This document shows, piece after piece, positions 17,911 through 27,313 of a stretch of DNA of 64,000 nucleotides; positions within the stretch are counted from its first letter, which is position 1; each line of letters opens with the position of its first letter. A program made the translations under genes and the position numbers. The stretch spans positions 186,001 through 250,000 of the forward strand of contig NIOB01000004.1 of NCBI GenBank assembly GCA_002189105.1. Direction: 5' to 3'. Below the pieces are notes generated by a model. The model had not been told where the DNA came from. It was given only the letters and a program-made list of their open reading frames with translations, and ran no database searches. The stretch is from Saccharibacillus soli. Lineage in GTDB: Bacteria > Bacillota > Bacilli > Paenibacillales > Paenibacillaceae.

Positions 17911-19122
17911 TTATTCGTGTACGTATCGACCCCCGCGTCCTGCGCCGAGTCCGGTCAGCAGATACACGGCAACGATGCCAAACATCACGTAGTAAGGCAC
18001 GTTCCAGCCGCCGGTTGCATCATGCAGCGCACCGTAGAGCAGAGGTCCGCAGCCCGCGAGCAGATACCCGACCGATTGAGCCATGCCCGAGATGTCCGCG
18101 GCTTCGGCGGCGCTCTGGGTCCGCAGCGAGAAGAACATCATAATCAAACTGAACGAGAATCCGCCCGAGAGACTGAAGAAGACGATAGCCAGAATGATGA
18201 TCGGCAGCGAGCCATTCGCCAGCAGGAAGCCGAAGATTCCCAGTACATAGCAGATGGTCGTCATGATAATCAACGAACGCTGGTCTTTCATCTTGGCTGC
18301 GACAATCGGGGCAATGAAGTTGATCGGGATCATCAGCATCTGGAATAGTGAGAGCATATAGCCTGCGACCACCGGATCAAGATTCTGGGCGTGCATCATA
18401 TTGGGCAGCCAGGCCACCATAATATAGTAGATGGACGACTGCATGCCCATATTGACGGTGATAAACCAGGCCAGCGGCGACCGCCAGATGCTGCGCTTGG
18501 GTGTATCCGGTGTGCTTGAGACGACAGCCCGCGTGTTGCGGCGAAGCTGGGGCAGCCAGACGAGCAGGCCAATCACCGACAGGATGGTCCAGATCAGCAG
18601 CGCACCGCGCCAGCCGAGACTTGTGTTGGAGACAGGCACGCTGATTGCAGCCGCCGTCGAAGCGAAGATGCCCATCATGATGGAATACAGCCCCGTCATA
18701 ACGCCGATGCGCTGCGGGAATTCCTGCTTGATGATACTCGGCAGCAGCACGTTAAACACGGCGACAGCCAGACCAATCAAGAACGTTCCTGCCATCAGCG
18801 AGACGATTCCGCCGAAGGGACGGAACAGACTGCCGATCACGATCAACACCAGCGAGACAAAGATCAATCTCTCTGCTCCGTACTGCCGTGCCCATTTGGA
18901 GATAAAGGGCGAGAGAATCGCAAACGCAAGCAGCGGAAGCGTCGTGAGAAAGCCAGCCATCGTGCCGGACAGCGACAAGGCTTCCCGAATCTTATCGATG
19001 ATGGGACTGAGGGACGTGATATGGGTACGCAGATTGGCGGCAACGAGCAGGATGCCGGCGAGCAGCGTATAATAGACCGCGTTGGACGCTTCTTCGGTAC
19101 GCGGAATTTCGGTTCTTTTCAT
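17911..19122 (-). CDS. MFS transporter, CynX/NimT (YycB-like) group
   Basis: 403 residues with twelve predicted membrane helices. The family signature AANLRTHITSLSPIIDKIRE in helix 1 (the NLR motif of CynX/NimT/YycB proteins) and GWRGALLIWTILS support the call. Members export or import small organic compounds (cyanate in E. coli CynX, 2-nitroimidazole in NimT); no cyanase is nearby, so the substrate is unknown. It starts 7 nt after the FadR-type regulator gene, so they form an operon and the regulator's ligand is probably related to the substrate. Confidence 0.88.
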   Translation of the reverse strand: MKRTEIPRTEEASNAVYYTLLAGILLVAANLRTHITSLSPIIDKIREALSLSGTMAGFLTTLPLLAFAILSPFISKWARQYGAERLIFVSLVLIVIGSLFRPFGGIVSLMAGTFLIGLAVAVFNVLLPSIIKQEFPQRIGVMTGLYSIMMGIFASTAAAISVPVSNTSLGWRGALLIWTILSVIGLLVWLPQLRRNTRAVVSSTPDTPKRSIWRSPLAWFITVNMGMQSSIYYIMVAWLPNMMHAQNLDPVVAGYMLSLFQMLMIPINFIAPIVAAKMKDQRSLIIMTTICYVLGIFGFLLANGSLPIIILAIVFFSLSGGFSFSLIMMFFSLRTQSAAEAADISGMAQSVGYLLAGCGPLLYGALHDATGGWNVPYYVMFGIVAVYLLTGLGAGRGGRYVHE

Positions 19123-19129
19123 AACAGGA

Positions 19130-19843
19130 TTACGCTCCGTTTCTGGGTAAATTCACATTCGCAGGATCATCCGTTTCTTCGTGCGGCGCCTTAAAATGAG
19201 CAATGTAATCGTCGACTGCCTGCATGGCGCGTTCGGCATCACGATCCCGAATGGCGGCGATCAAGGCGGGATGTCCGATGTCGTAACGGCTGTCGGGGAT
19301 GAAGCGGTTGAACAGGATCGAGATTTGCAGCTTTTCAAACAGGCTCTCGTACAGATCCAGCAGCAGTTGATTGCGCGAGGCCTTCATGACGGTGAGATGC
19401 AGATTCCAGTCCGCATCCTTGTAAGCATCGTGGTTGGGACCGTCGATGTTCTCCCGGCACAGACGCGAATAATAGTCCATCTGCTCCAGCTCCGCATCCG
19501 TGCGGCGGCGGCAGGCGAGAGCGGCGGCCTCCCGATCCAGAGCATGCTGAAGTTCAAGCCCTTCAATGACCGAGGAGCGGCTCATGCGCTTGTTCAAGAT
19601 GGCACTCAGCTCACTGCTTGCGGTGACGAAGGTGCCGTCTCCTTGACGCGTCTCCAGCAGGCCCACCTGAACCAGACCCCGAATAGCTTCACGGAGCGTA
19701 TTGCGGCTGACTCCAAGCTGCTCCATGAGATCTGCCTCACGTGGAATTCGGCTGCCGATCTCCCATTCTCCGCCGGTGATTAGACGCTGAAGCTGGGTGT
19801 AGACCCGTCCGGACAGCGTTTGTTTTTCCAATTTCTCGAACAT
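19130..19843 (-). CDS. FadR-subfamily GntR transcriptional regulator
   Basis: 237 residues. N-terminal GntR winged helix (residues ~8-75: SRIPREADLMEQLGVSRNTL and LLETRQGDGTFV) and a C-terminal FCD domain (~90-220) with Asp/His positions that bind metal in the family (DWNLHLTVMKAS, DIGHPALIAAIRDRD). FCD regulators usually sense a carboxylate. AAAGGAGC precedes ATG 19843. First gene of an operon with the CynX-like transporter. Confidence 0.9.
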   Translation of the reverse strand: MFEKLEKQTLSGRVYTQLQRLITGGEWEIGSRIPREADLMEQLGVSRNTLREAIRGLVQVGLLETRQGDGTFVTASSELSAILNKRMSRSSVIEGLELQHALDREAAALACRRRTDAELEQMDYYSRLCRENIDGPNHDAYKDADWNLHLTVMKASRNQLLLDLYESLFEKLQISILFNRFIPDSRYDIGHPALIAAIRDRDAERAMQAVDDYIAHFKAPHEETDDPANVNLPRNGA

Positions 19844-19978
19844 GGTCGCTCCTTTGGTTTAAAGGTAGGATGATTGGTTGTTTGGCTTGTCCCAGTATAA
19901 AAGCTTTGTTAGATCTTGTAAAGACCGATCAGCAAGTAAAAAGGCAAGAATAGGGTTTCCAAATGACGGTCAATCGCG

Positions 19979-19984
19979 TATAAT
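19979..19984 (+). promoter_or_regulatory. Possible -10 box (TATAAT) upstream of the CDF gene
   Basis: TATAAT with TTTCCA 17 bp upstream as a weak -35. The 328-nt gap 19844-20171 also must contain the promoter of the divergent regulator, which I could not place. Confidence 0.4.
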
Positions 19985-20098
19985 GAACAATCTTGACGGT
20001 TACACGGGACGTGAGCCGTAAAATCCATTCGATTCGGAGTCAGCCCATGATAAGCAGAGGCGTAAACGGGACAATAATCGAATATGTTAGGTTTTTGC

Positions 20099-20136
20099 AA
20101 GAGTTCGAGCGGGAAGAACCCATCGGACTCTTTTTG
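20099..20136 (+). terminator. Terminator-like hairpin in the leader of the CDF gene
   Basis: AAGAGT / ACTCTT stem with inner CG and GG/CC pairs, followed by TTTTTG, only ~25 nt before the ribosome binding site of the CDF gene and downstream of the possible -10 box. It could be an attenuator or simply an upstream terminator. No known metal riboswitch core was recognised. Confidence 0.4.
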
Positions 20137-20171
20137 TTTCCTATAGGCAAGAAAACTGACGGAGGGAAGAA

Positions 20172-21134
20172 ATGATGGAACAAGCGAAAAGTCAGTCGAT
20201 TCTGGCGGCCTGGATCAGCCTCATCAGTAACGTGCTGCTGACCATTCTGAAAATTGTCGTGGGACTGCTGTTTAAAAGTTCGGTATTGATCGCAGACGGT
20301 ATCCACAATGCGGGAGACGTCATCGCATCTGCTGCCGCATTGGGTTCCATGCGAATCTCCAGCCGCCCGCCGGATGAAGATCACCCCTATGGACATGGCA
20401 AGGCAGAAGTGATCGGTGCCAGCGTCGTAGCAACGATTCTGCTGCTGGCTGCCCTCTACGTCGGCTATCATTCGGTTGTGGCGCTGTTCGAGCCGGTGCC
20501 AGAACCTCATATTATGGCCTGGTTTGCTGCCGTGATCTCGCTGATCTGGAAGCTGGTACTGTATCTCTACACGATCCGGATCGGGCGGCTGGCGAACAGC
20601 AAGGGGCTGATCGCTACTGCACAAGATCATTTGGCGGACGTTTATGCGTCAGCGGCAGCTGTATTGGGCATTGGGCTGGGATTGGTTGGTCAATGGGTCA
20701 ACCTGCCTGCCCTGGCCTACGCAGACCCGGTGGCGGGAATCATCGTCGCGCTGCTGGTCTTGAAGCTGGCCGCCGACATGGCCCGCGAATCCATCGACAT
20801 CCTGATGGAAAAAGCGATTGGTACAGAGGAATTGGCGGCGCTGGAAAACATCGTGCGCAGTGTTGGCGAAGTGAAGCGCATCGACCGTATCCGTGCGCGT
20901 GAGCATGGGCAGTATATCATCATCGATCTGCGGGTAGGCGTGGATGCGCAGATGACCATTCAGCAGGGGCATGATGTCATCCGCAAGATCAAAAAAGCGA
21001 TTCTCGCTCTACATCCCAATGTCAGCGAAGTCATGATTCATTTGAATCCGTGGTATCCCGGTGCTCCGCAAGCCGATCAGGGTGAAACGGCTGTCAGCAT
21101 CAGCGGTTCGGGCGGGTCCAATCTGCCGGAGTAG
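20172..21134 (+). CDS. Cation diffusion facilitator (CDF) metal exporter
   Basis: 320 residues with six membrane helices (between ~10 and 205) and a cytoplasmic C-terminal ferredoxin-like domain (~210-300, typical GTEELAALENIVRSV and MIHLNPW). Metal-site motifs are visible in helix 2 (ADGIHNAGDV) and helix 5 (DHLADVYAS), and the loop DHPYGHGKAE is the family hallmark. CDF proteins exchange Zn, Mn, Fe or Cd against protons; the metal cannot be read here. GGAGGGA lies before ATG 20172. Monocistronic: a terminator follows. Confidence 0.9.
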   Translation: MMEQAKSQSILAAWISLISNVLLTILKIVVGLLFKSSVLIADGIHNAGDVIASAAALGSMRISSRPPDEDHPYGHGKAEVIGASVVATILLLAALYVGYHSVVALFEPVPEPHIMAWFAAVISLIWKLVLYLYTIRIGRLANSKGLIATAQDHLADVYASAAAVLGIGLGLVGQWVNLPALAYADPVAGIIVALLVLKLAADMARESIDILMEKAIGTEELAALENIVRSVGEVKRIDRIRAREHGQYIIIDLRVGVDAQMTIQQGHDVIRKIKKAILALHPNVSEVMIHLNPWYPGAPQADQGETAVSISGSGGSNLPE

Positions 21135-21192
21135 AGCCTTGTTTATACATTGAGAACGATACGTCAAAAAGTTACATCGAAAAGATACATCG

Positions 21193-21237
21193 AAAAAAAC
21201 CGTACAGCGCCTCGTTAGGCGAATGTACGGTTTTTTT
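21193..21237. terminator. Bidirectional terminator between CDF and EamA genes
   Basis: Stem AAAAAAACCGTACA / TGTACGGTTTTTTT with an inner GCCT-CGTT-AGGC hairpin; T tracts on both strands. Confidence 0.9.
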
Positions 21238-21266
21238 GATGGCAGCGTGGGGTAACGATGTCGGCT

Positions 21267-22304
21267 TTAATCGCCGTGCGCAGACACAGGCTTGGCGTCG
21301 CCCGATGAAGAATCCGGGCGAGGGGTTCGCAGGTCGGTCGAAGGAGTCGATACAGCGTTCGCTCCGTGATCTTCCGCTTGCACAGGCTTGTTTTTTGTCC
21401 GCTGTCCGGACAAGGCAACGCCGATCACACCCGCGAGGATGGCAGCGGCACCCAGCAGGGCAGCGGCAGGAATCTGTTCGTTCAGCAGCAAAGCTCCGGC
21501 GAATAGGGCGACCACGGCGGATAGACTGCCGAAGATGCTGACCCGCGAAGCTTCAAGCCGGGACAGCGCATAGTTCGACAGGTACGAGGTAACCAGCGAA
21601 GACAAGACGCCGAGATACAGAACCGCGAGCAGAAAGGACGGCGAGCCCAGCGGAGCGGCAAGCTGAGAGAGGGTACCGCTTGCGGCATGACGGATGATGG
21701 CGATCAGTCCAAAGCAGAGGAAACCCAGCGTGTTCATGTAATAAGTTAATTCCTTGGGGCTGAAGCTTCGGCTCAGTTTACGCGCCAATACGTTGTAACC
21801 AGCCTGCGACAGTGCCGAACACAGCACCAGCAGAATCCCGATCAGGCTGGCGGAGAAGACCGCGCCTTCACGCCCTGCGAACAGGCAGGCGACGCCGATG
21901 ACCGACAGCAGGGTAAACGCTTTTTGCAGCCTTCCGGCTCGTTCACCCAGCAGCAGCATAGCCAGAATCAGCGTAAATACAGGGACTGCCCCCTGAATCA
22001 TGCCCGCTTCTGCGGAAGAAGCATACAGCAGGCCGAATGTCTGAAAGACGAAGAACGCGATGGGATACAGTGCCGTAACCGGCAGCATCTTGAATGCACC
22101 GGATCGGATACGGCGAAGGCCGGTGCGACCAGGGAAGGCAAACAGGGTTGCCGCAAGGAAGGCAAACAGAAACCGATAAGCCAAAATATCGAGTGGATCA
22201 GCCGTTTGCAGGGCGATCTTGACGAACAAAAATGAGAAACCGATGATTAATGCGTTAGTCAGCGCGGCCGTATAAGCCCGGCCTGAATGGCGGGTATTCA
22301 TCAT
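21267..22304 (-). CDS. EamA/DMT-family transporter
   Basis: 345 residues with ten predicted membrane helices arranged as two EamA repeats (~15-145 and ~160-300; motif-like SSAEAGMIQGAVPVFTLILA and ALSRLEASRVSIFGSLSAVV). A hydrophilic, charged 45-residue tail follows. DMT proteins mostly export metabolites and amino acids. AACCGGAGG lies before the start. It is divergent from a MocR-type regulator, the usual arrangement in which the regulator controls the exporter. Confidence 0.9.
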   Translation of the reverse strand: MMNTRHSGRAYTAALTNALIIGFSFLFVKIALQTADPLDILAYRFLFAFLAATLFAFPGRTGLRRIRSGAFKMLPVTALYPIAFFVFQTFGLLYASSAEAGMIQGAVPVFTLILAMLLLGERAGRLQKAFTLLSVIGVACLFAGREGAVFSASLIGILLVLCSALSQAGYNVLARKLSRSFSPKELTYYMNTLGFLCFGLIAIIRHAASGTLSQLAAPLGSPSFLLAVLYLGVLSSLVTSYLSNYALSRLEASRVSIFGSLSAVVALFAGALLLNEQIPAAALLGAAAILAGVIGVALSGQRTKNKPVQAEDHGANAVSTPSTDLRTPRPDSSSGDAKPVSAHGD

Positions 22305-22409
22305 GGGAAAACCTCCGGTTAAACGTAATGATTGGGAATTTGGAAATGTAGTCCGATAGAGGATGCGGCCGCATCTGCATTTTTTATTCTAAAGTGGGAA
22401 CCCTCATGC

Positions 22410-22415
22410 TACAAT
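22410..22415 (+). promoter_or_regulatory. Possible -10 box of the MocR gene
   Basis: TACAAT 14 bp before the 18-bp palindrome. A good -35 could not be found at the right distance. Confidence 0.4.
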
Positions 22416-22428
22416 AGACATAATGATG

Positions 22429-22446
22429 ATCTGTACCGGTACAGAT
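22429..22446. promoter_or_regulatory. Perfect 18-bp palindromic operator upstream of MocR gene
   Basis: ATCTGTACCGGTACAGAT is perfectly palindromic. It sits between the presumed -10 and the start codon of the MocR-type regulator, in the region shared with the divergent EamA gene, so it is a likely binding site for autoregulation. Confidence 0.65.
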
Positions 22447-22466
22447 TGGAGAGGAGAGGGCAGTGG

Positions 22467-23816
22467 ATGTACAAATATATGGAGCTGCTAAATGAGCTGG
22501 AGCAGACGATTTCGGATTCGTTTAAGGAAGGCGACAAGATCCCTTCGATCCGTACCTTATCCGAACAGTATACGTGCAGCAAGAGCACGGTCATTCGCGC
22601 TCTGGCGGAGCTGGAACGGTCGCATCTGATTTATGCCTCGGCTAAAAGCGGCTATTATGTGCTTGGACGTGCAGAGGAAGAGGAGAAGCCGCGTCGAATC
22701 ATTGACTTTGTTCATTCTGCGCCGGACCCGGACATTTTTCCCTACCGGGATTTTCAGCAGTGTCTGAACAAAGCAATCGATACGTACCGGAACGATCTGT
22801 TCATCTATGGAACGCCGCAGGGACTGCCTTCCCTGATCCGGGAAATGCAGCGCCATCTGGCCGGGTATCAAGTGTTTGCAGAACCCCGGAATATCTTCAT
22901 CACTTCGGGTGTGCAGCAGGCGCTCACACTGCTTGCAGGTATGCCTTTCCCGGATGGCAAACGCACGGTGCTGGTCGAACAGCCCACGTATCCGCTGTTT
23001 CTGGCTTATCTGGAGGCACATCAGATTCCGACCGTAGGCATCCGGCGGGATGCAGAGGGAATTGATCTGGATGAGCTGGAGAAGATTTTCCGCAGCGGAG
23101 GCATCAAGTTTTTCTATACCATGCCGCGTTTTCACAATCCGCTCGGAGGATCTTATACCCGGCGGCAAAAAGAAGCCATCGTGAAGCTGGCGGCGCGTTA
23201 TGACGTCTATCTGGTCGAAGATGATTACATGGCCGATCTGGAGCGCGATTCCAAGTCTGATCCTCTTCATGCCTACGACCTTGAAGAACGCACGATCTAC
23301 GTCAAGAGCTATTCCAAGATCCTGTTTCCCGGTCTTCGAGTTGGCGTTGCGGTGCTGCCCAGCGAGCTGTGCGAGCCGTTCGGACGGTACAAGAAGCTGC
23401 TGGACATTGACAGTTCAATGCTATCGCAGGCCGCGCTGGAATTGTATCTCAAGAGCGGGATGTTCGACCGGCATCGGGAGAAGATCCGCGATTGTTATCT
23501 GCGGCGCTCCAATCGGCTGGCTGACGCGCTTCAGATCGCTCAAGCCGCCTACCCGGAAGCGTTCGACAGTCGGCCTCCGGCGCCAGGCGGGATTCACACC
23601 CATCTGCTGCCGATGGCTAACACATCGCTGCCAGCCGTGATTGAACGACTGCGCCGCCGTGGTATTCAGGTCGAGAACGCCAAGAGCCATTATCTCTCTC
23701 ATTTCCGAGCGGAGGCCATGCTCAAACTAAATGTCTCCGGCGTTCGTGAGGACGAGATTTCCACTGGCGTTGCCGCTGTAACCGAAGAACTGGCACGATC
23801 CTCGCATGGACAATAG
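22467..23816 (+). CDS. MocR-type (GntR/aminotransferase) PLP-dependent regulator
   Basis: 449 residues. Residues 1-70 are a GntR winged helix (GDKIPSIRTLSEQYTCSKST). From ~80 on is a fold-type I aminotransferase domain: SAPDPDIFPY, YGTPQGLPSLIREMQRHL, TSGVQQALTLLA, VEDDYMADLE (the Asp that binds the pyridine nitrogen) and SYSKILFPGLRVG with the Schiff-base Lys284. Such proteins sense PLP, amino acids or GABA and have lost enzyme turnover. ATG 22467 with GGAGAGG upstream is preferred; the upstream in-frame stretch would run through the palindrome and promoter. Divergent from the EamA exporter. Confidence 0.9.
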   Translation: MYKYMELLNELEQTISDSFKEGDKIPSIRTLSEQYTCSKSTVIRALAELERSHLIYASAKSGYYVLGRAEEEEKPRRIIDFVHSAPDPDIFPYRDFQQCLNKAIDTYRNDLFIYGTPQGLPSLIREMQRHLAGYQVFAEPRNIFITSGVQQALTLLAGMPFPDGKRTVLVEQPTYPLFLAYLEAHQIPTVGIRRDAEGIDLDELEKIFRSGGIKFFYTMPRFHNPLGGSYTRRQKEAIVKLAARYDVYLVEDDYMADLERDSKSDPLHAYDLEERTIYVKSYSKILFPGLRVGVAVLPSELCEPFGRYKKLLDIDSSMLSQAALELYLKSGMFDRHREKIRDCYLRRSNRLADALQIAQAAYPEAFDSRPPAPGGIHTHLLPMANTSLPAVIERLRRRGIQVENAKSHYLSHFRAEAMLKLNVSGVREDEISTGVAAVTEELARSSHGQ

Positions 23817-24056
23817 ACTGCCTGCGAAGGAATCGAATCTTCAGCCAAGCAGCGCACCCGGACATGTACTGGAACAGAAAACGAAGCGGAACCGGGAATC
23901 GATCTGCTGCGTCTTGAGCTTGCGCCTCCGCGGATCTTCGTTGGTGACTCGTTGGTGACTTGTCTGCGATATGAGAAATAAGCATGTCTGACCGTTCGAC
24001 TACCCGGCTGCCGGGTTGTGGGGCGGTTCAATCACACAAAAAGGAGCGAATGGCGT

Positions 24057-26099
24057 ATGGAGCTTTTTATCAGCATCCTGGTCATGCTCGGGATCATTGG
24101 CATCTCGAATGTGATTAATCGATTTCTCCCGTTTGTCCCTGTGCCGCTCATCCAGATCGGCCTCGGCGTTGCCGCCGAACTGCTCCCGCCGCATATTCAC
24201 GTGCCTCTGGAACCTGAGCTGTTCCTGGTGCTGTTTATTGCACCGCTTCTGTTCAATGACGGACGGATCACACCGCGTAATGAGCTGTGGAATCTGAGAG
24301 CGCCCATTCTCCTGCTTGCTCTGGGATTGGTGTTCGTAACCGTCCTGATCTTTGGCTACTTGATCCACTGGGTCATTCCTACCATTCCGCTGGCAGCGGC
24401 ATTTGCATTGGCTGCGATTCTGTCGCCAACGGATGCGGTAGCCGTCGGCTCACTGGCCGGGCGGATCAAGCTGCCCAAGGACATCATGCGCCTGCTGGAA
24501 GGCGAAGCGCTGATGAATGATGCTTCCGGTCTGGTGGCGTTTAAGTTTGCGATCGCGGCTGCGGTAACCGGAGCTTTTTCCATCTATCAAGCTTCGTTCA
24601 GCTTCCTGCTGATTGCGATTGGCGGTCTGCTGATTGGTGCCGTGCTGGCCTTCGTCATCATTCGGATTCGGGTATTCCTGCGCCGCTTCGGGATGGAAGA
24701 CGAGACGCTGCACGTGCTGATTCAGCTCGTAACGCCATTTATCGTCTATCTGGTTGCGGAACATCTGGGGCTGTCGGGCATCCTGGCTGCCGTGTCGGGC
24801 GGCGTGGTTCACGCCATCGAACGCGATCGCGCCGAGTCCACACGGGTCAAGCTTCAGGTCGTATCCAGCAGCACCTGGGCGGTCTTCCTGTATGTGCTCA
24901 ACGGTCTGGTATTCGTGCTGCTGGGTCTTCAGCTGCCTGAAGTCTTGGGAACTGTCTTTGAAGATCCGGCAGTCAGCACCTGGATTGCACTCTGGCATGT
25001 GACCTGGATCTCGGTAGGCCTGATCCTGCTGCGTTTTGCCTGGATCTACGTGTATTGGTTCTTCACCAGCCGCAAGAGCGGCAGCGGGCGTACCGGACGT
25101 CCCCTGTTCAAGGCTTCGGTGCAGACTGCGCTGTCGGGGGTTCGCGGAGCCGTGACCCTCGCCGGTGCCTTCTCGATTCCGCTGGTGCTGCAAGGGGGCA
25201 CACCGTTCCCCGAACGCGACCTGATCTTGTTCCTGGCAGCGGGCGTGATCTTGTTCACCCTGCTGACAGCCAGCATTGTGCTTCCGCTGCTTACGGACAA
25301 AGAGCCGGCCGAAGCGCCGCAGGCCGAGCAGCCGCTCAAGCGCCGAATCCTGAGCGCCATCGCGCAGCGGATCGGCCAGGACGACCTGGCGGAAGGCCGC
25401 TCCGGGGTCGCGGCTGCCGATATTCAGGACTTTACGAGATATTTGCAGCGCGTAGAGGAAGCGACCAATTCCTATGCAGCTGACCCCGAAGCGGCCAGCC
25501 GGGAAGCCGATCTCATGTATGCCGGGATTCGCGCGCAGCGCCGCGAGTTAAGCCGCTTGGTACAAGACGGCGAACTCGATCAGGAGAAGGCGACGCCGAT
25601 CTTCGAGCATCTGACGCGAATCGAAGAGAGCATCCCGGGTCGCCTGGAGGCACGCGTTGTCACGCCAGCGGCTGACATTGGCCGCTTCGCGGCTGCACTG
25701 TTCGCCCGTGGGCGCCGGGGCGAACTGGCTGACAAGCGTGCGCTCTGCACGATGCAGACCGCGAAGACGCGCATGGCGCAGGCGGCGATCGAAGCGATCG
25801 AGAAGCGGACGACCGACGAGAACCGCGTCGAGGCGCAGCGCCTGATCGACGGCTACAATCAGATGATTAGCCGCCTTGCTCAAGTGAGCTACGGTCTGCT
25901 GGGCGAAGAGACGCCCGAGGAACGTGAGGAGCGCGAACATCGGATGCAGGAGCGCCTCGCCGCCATTCAGGAGCAGCGCGACCATGTGCAGCGACTGTTC
26001 GAGAAAGGCGAGATCTCCCGCGAACTGGCGAGCCGTCTGCGTCAGTTTATCCGCTATCTGGAGAACGATGTGCCGGAAGAAGAAAATTTTGGGCATTGA
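24057..26099 (+). CDS. NhaP/CPA1-type Na+/H+ antiporter
   Basis: 680 residues. Twelve to thirteen membrane helices in residues 1-420 with CPA1 landmarks: FIAPLLFNDGR, ILSPTDAVAVGSL, the transport Asn-Asp in EGEALMNDASGL, and GVRGAVTLAGAFSIPL. A ~250-residue cytoplasmic, largely helical tail rich in Arg/Glu follows, longer than in bacterial NhaP and typical of the YjcE/NhaK-like group. Start ATG 24057 has AAGGAG 10 nt upstream. Expected role: Na+ or K+ extrusion and pH homeostasis. The preceding gap 23817-24056 holds a short direct repeat (TCGTTGGTGAC twice near 23938-23960) and nothing else I can name. Confidence 0.9.
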   Translation: MELFISILVMLGIIGISNVINRFLPFVPVPLIQIGLGVAAELLPPHIHVPLEPELFLVLFIAPLLFNDGRITPRNELWNLRAPILLLALGLVFVTVLIFGYLIHWVIPTIPLAAAFALAAILSPTDAVAVGSLAGRIKLPKDIMRLLEGEALMNDASGLVAFKFAIAAAVTGAFSIYQASFSFLLIAIGGLLIGAVLAFVIIRIRVFLRRFGMEDETLHVLIQLVTPFIVYLVAEHLGLSGILAAVSGGVVHAIERDRAESTRVKLQVVSSSTWAVFLYVLNGLVFVLLGLQLPEVLGTVFEDPAVSTWIALWHVTWISVGLILLRFAWIYVYWFFTSRKSGSGRTGRPLFKASVQTALSGVRGAVTLAGAFSIPLVLQGGTPFPERDLILFLAAGVILFTLLTASIVLPLLTDKEPAEAPQAEQPLKRRILSAIAQRIGQDDLAEGRSGVAAADIQDFTRYLQRVEEATNSYAADPEAASREADLMYAGIRAQRRELSRLVQDGELDQEKATPIFEHLTRIEESIPGRLEARVVTPAADIGRFAAALFARGRRGELADKRALCTMQTAKTRMAQAAIEAIEKRTTDENRVEAQRLIDGYNQMISRLAQVSYGLLGEETPEEREEREHRMQERLAAIQEQRDHVQRLFEKGEISRELASRLRQFIRYLENDVPEEENFGH

Positions 26100-26266
26100 G
26101 TGTCAGGCCGTGTCTTCAAACCTGCTGATGTGCATCTTTTACCGTCTTTTCGCGCTCTACCGCGTCACTTCCCTTTGACGTGCCCCGGCACGCCTTCAGA
26201 AAAGTTCCTTGTTTAGCACGAAAATTCGGCAAAATCTGCTTCCATCGAGGTTTGAATACACGCCCT

Positions 26267-26298
26267 AGACCGTCGAGCCTCTCTCGACGGTCTTTTTT
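26267..26298 (+). terminator. Terminator downstream of the antiporter
   Basis: Stem AGACCGTCGAG / CTCGACGGTCT, 5-nt loop, then TTTTT. It lies 168 nt after the antiporter stop; the rest of 26100-26414 shows no gene. Confidence 0.8.
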
Positions 26299-26414
26299 CA
26301 TGGTCATAGGAGAGAGATAGGCGGGTCGCATTTTCGTTCATCATCCTCGGTGCAACATCTGACGTTCTTCACATGTCTATAGGTGTAAACGTTCTTCAAC
26401 CATGGGGGAGTCAC

Positions 26415-26858
26415 ATGAGATATATGAGGCTTATAAGCGCTTTATGTTTGGTGTTTGTGCTGGGTTGTTCCAACAAAGAAGAGGTATGGAGTACCCAGAC
26501 ATTCATCGAGCACTTTAAGCAGTCGCTGATTGAACAGCAGTTGGAAGTGGAGGAAGTCGCTGCTGTGGGAGACATCCAAATGCAGGGGGAAAATCCCGAC
26601 ACCCTTCAAGTTTCTCAAAACGCCAAACATCCCGATCGCCTTTATATATTCACGTTTGATTCAGCCAAGCAAGCCACAGACGCACTGGGAAACACAAAGT
26701 TTGCGACGACCTCAGAAACATTGGTTGATGCCTATACCAGCCGAAATATCGTCGTGATTCACTATGTACGTCCGGAGAATATTGGAGATCTGGAAGCAAG
26801 AGTGGAAAAAGCCGTGAAACAAACAGGTCTTCCGCAGCGTTCATCATCCATAAAGTAA
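26415..26858 (+). CDS. Small lipoprotein of unknown function
   Basis: 147 residues with a signal peptide and lipobox VLGC (Cys ~16). The mature part is a small alpha/beta domain (LYIFTFDSAKQATDAL, NIVVIHYV) without recognisable motifs. Start ATG 26415 behind GGGGGAG; the earlier ATG 26373 would add residues before the signal peptide. The next lipoprotein gene begins 39 nt later, so the two are likely co-transcribed. I do not know the family. Confidence 0.75.
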   Translation: MRYMRLISALCLVFVLGCSNKEEVWSTQTFIEHFKQSLIEQQLEVEEVAAVGDIQMQGENPDTLQVSQNAKHPDRLYIFTFDSAKQATDALGNTKFATTSETLVDAYTSRNIVVIHYVRPENIGDLEARVEKAVKQTGLPQRSSSIK

Positions 26859-26897
26859 ACTACAATCGTCAAAGGGTTGTCGGTTAAGGAGGCTGTG

Positions 26898-27305
26898 ATG
26901 AAAAAACTAGGCTGCGGTATGGTTCTGTTAGGCCTGGCTCTATGGCTGGCTGCCTGCGGCAGAGCAGAGTATGAAGAAATCGATCTGTCCAAACAAATCC
27001 CCGTCGAGGGTTATGAACAGTATCTTCGGTGGGAAGACGGTCTGCTCGGCCTCGAAAATGGAATTATTATTCCGGATGTGTATGAGGGAAGGATCGGCAA
27101 GAAGATTGGAACGGTCCAAGCAGTAGGGCCTCAAATCGTGCACGAAAGCGAAGTGGGCAGTCTGGGCAAGGAAGGTCTTCCTGTCATTCAGCCAGGGGAC
27201 GAGATCCACAAGATTAAGGGAATCGATCCCAAGAATTCACTGCTGATTCAGACAAAAGAGGGATATGTGGCGGCTTTTTTCCTGCGTTATTTGGATAAAA
27301 AGTAG
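26898..27305 (+). CDS. Small lipoprotein of unknown function
   Basis: 135 residues, signal peptide with lipobox LAAC (Cys ~17). The mature domain has strands typical of a small beta-rich protein (GRIGKKIGTVQAVG, VIQPGDEIHKIKGID, LLIQTKEGYVAAFF); the GDEIHKIKGID segment suggests a conserved surface loop. AAGGAGG precedes ATG 26898. Second gene after another small lipoprotein, ended by a bidirectional terminator. Function unknown. Confidence 0.75.
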   Translation: MKKLGCGMVLLGLALWLAACGRAEYEEIDLSKQIPVEGYEQYLRWEDGLLGLENGIIIPDVYEGRIGKKIGTVQAVGPQIVHESEVGSLGKEGLPVIQPGDEIHKIKGIDPKNSLLIQTKEGYVAAFFLRYLDKK

Positions 27306-27313
27306 CACCATCC

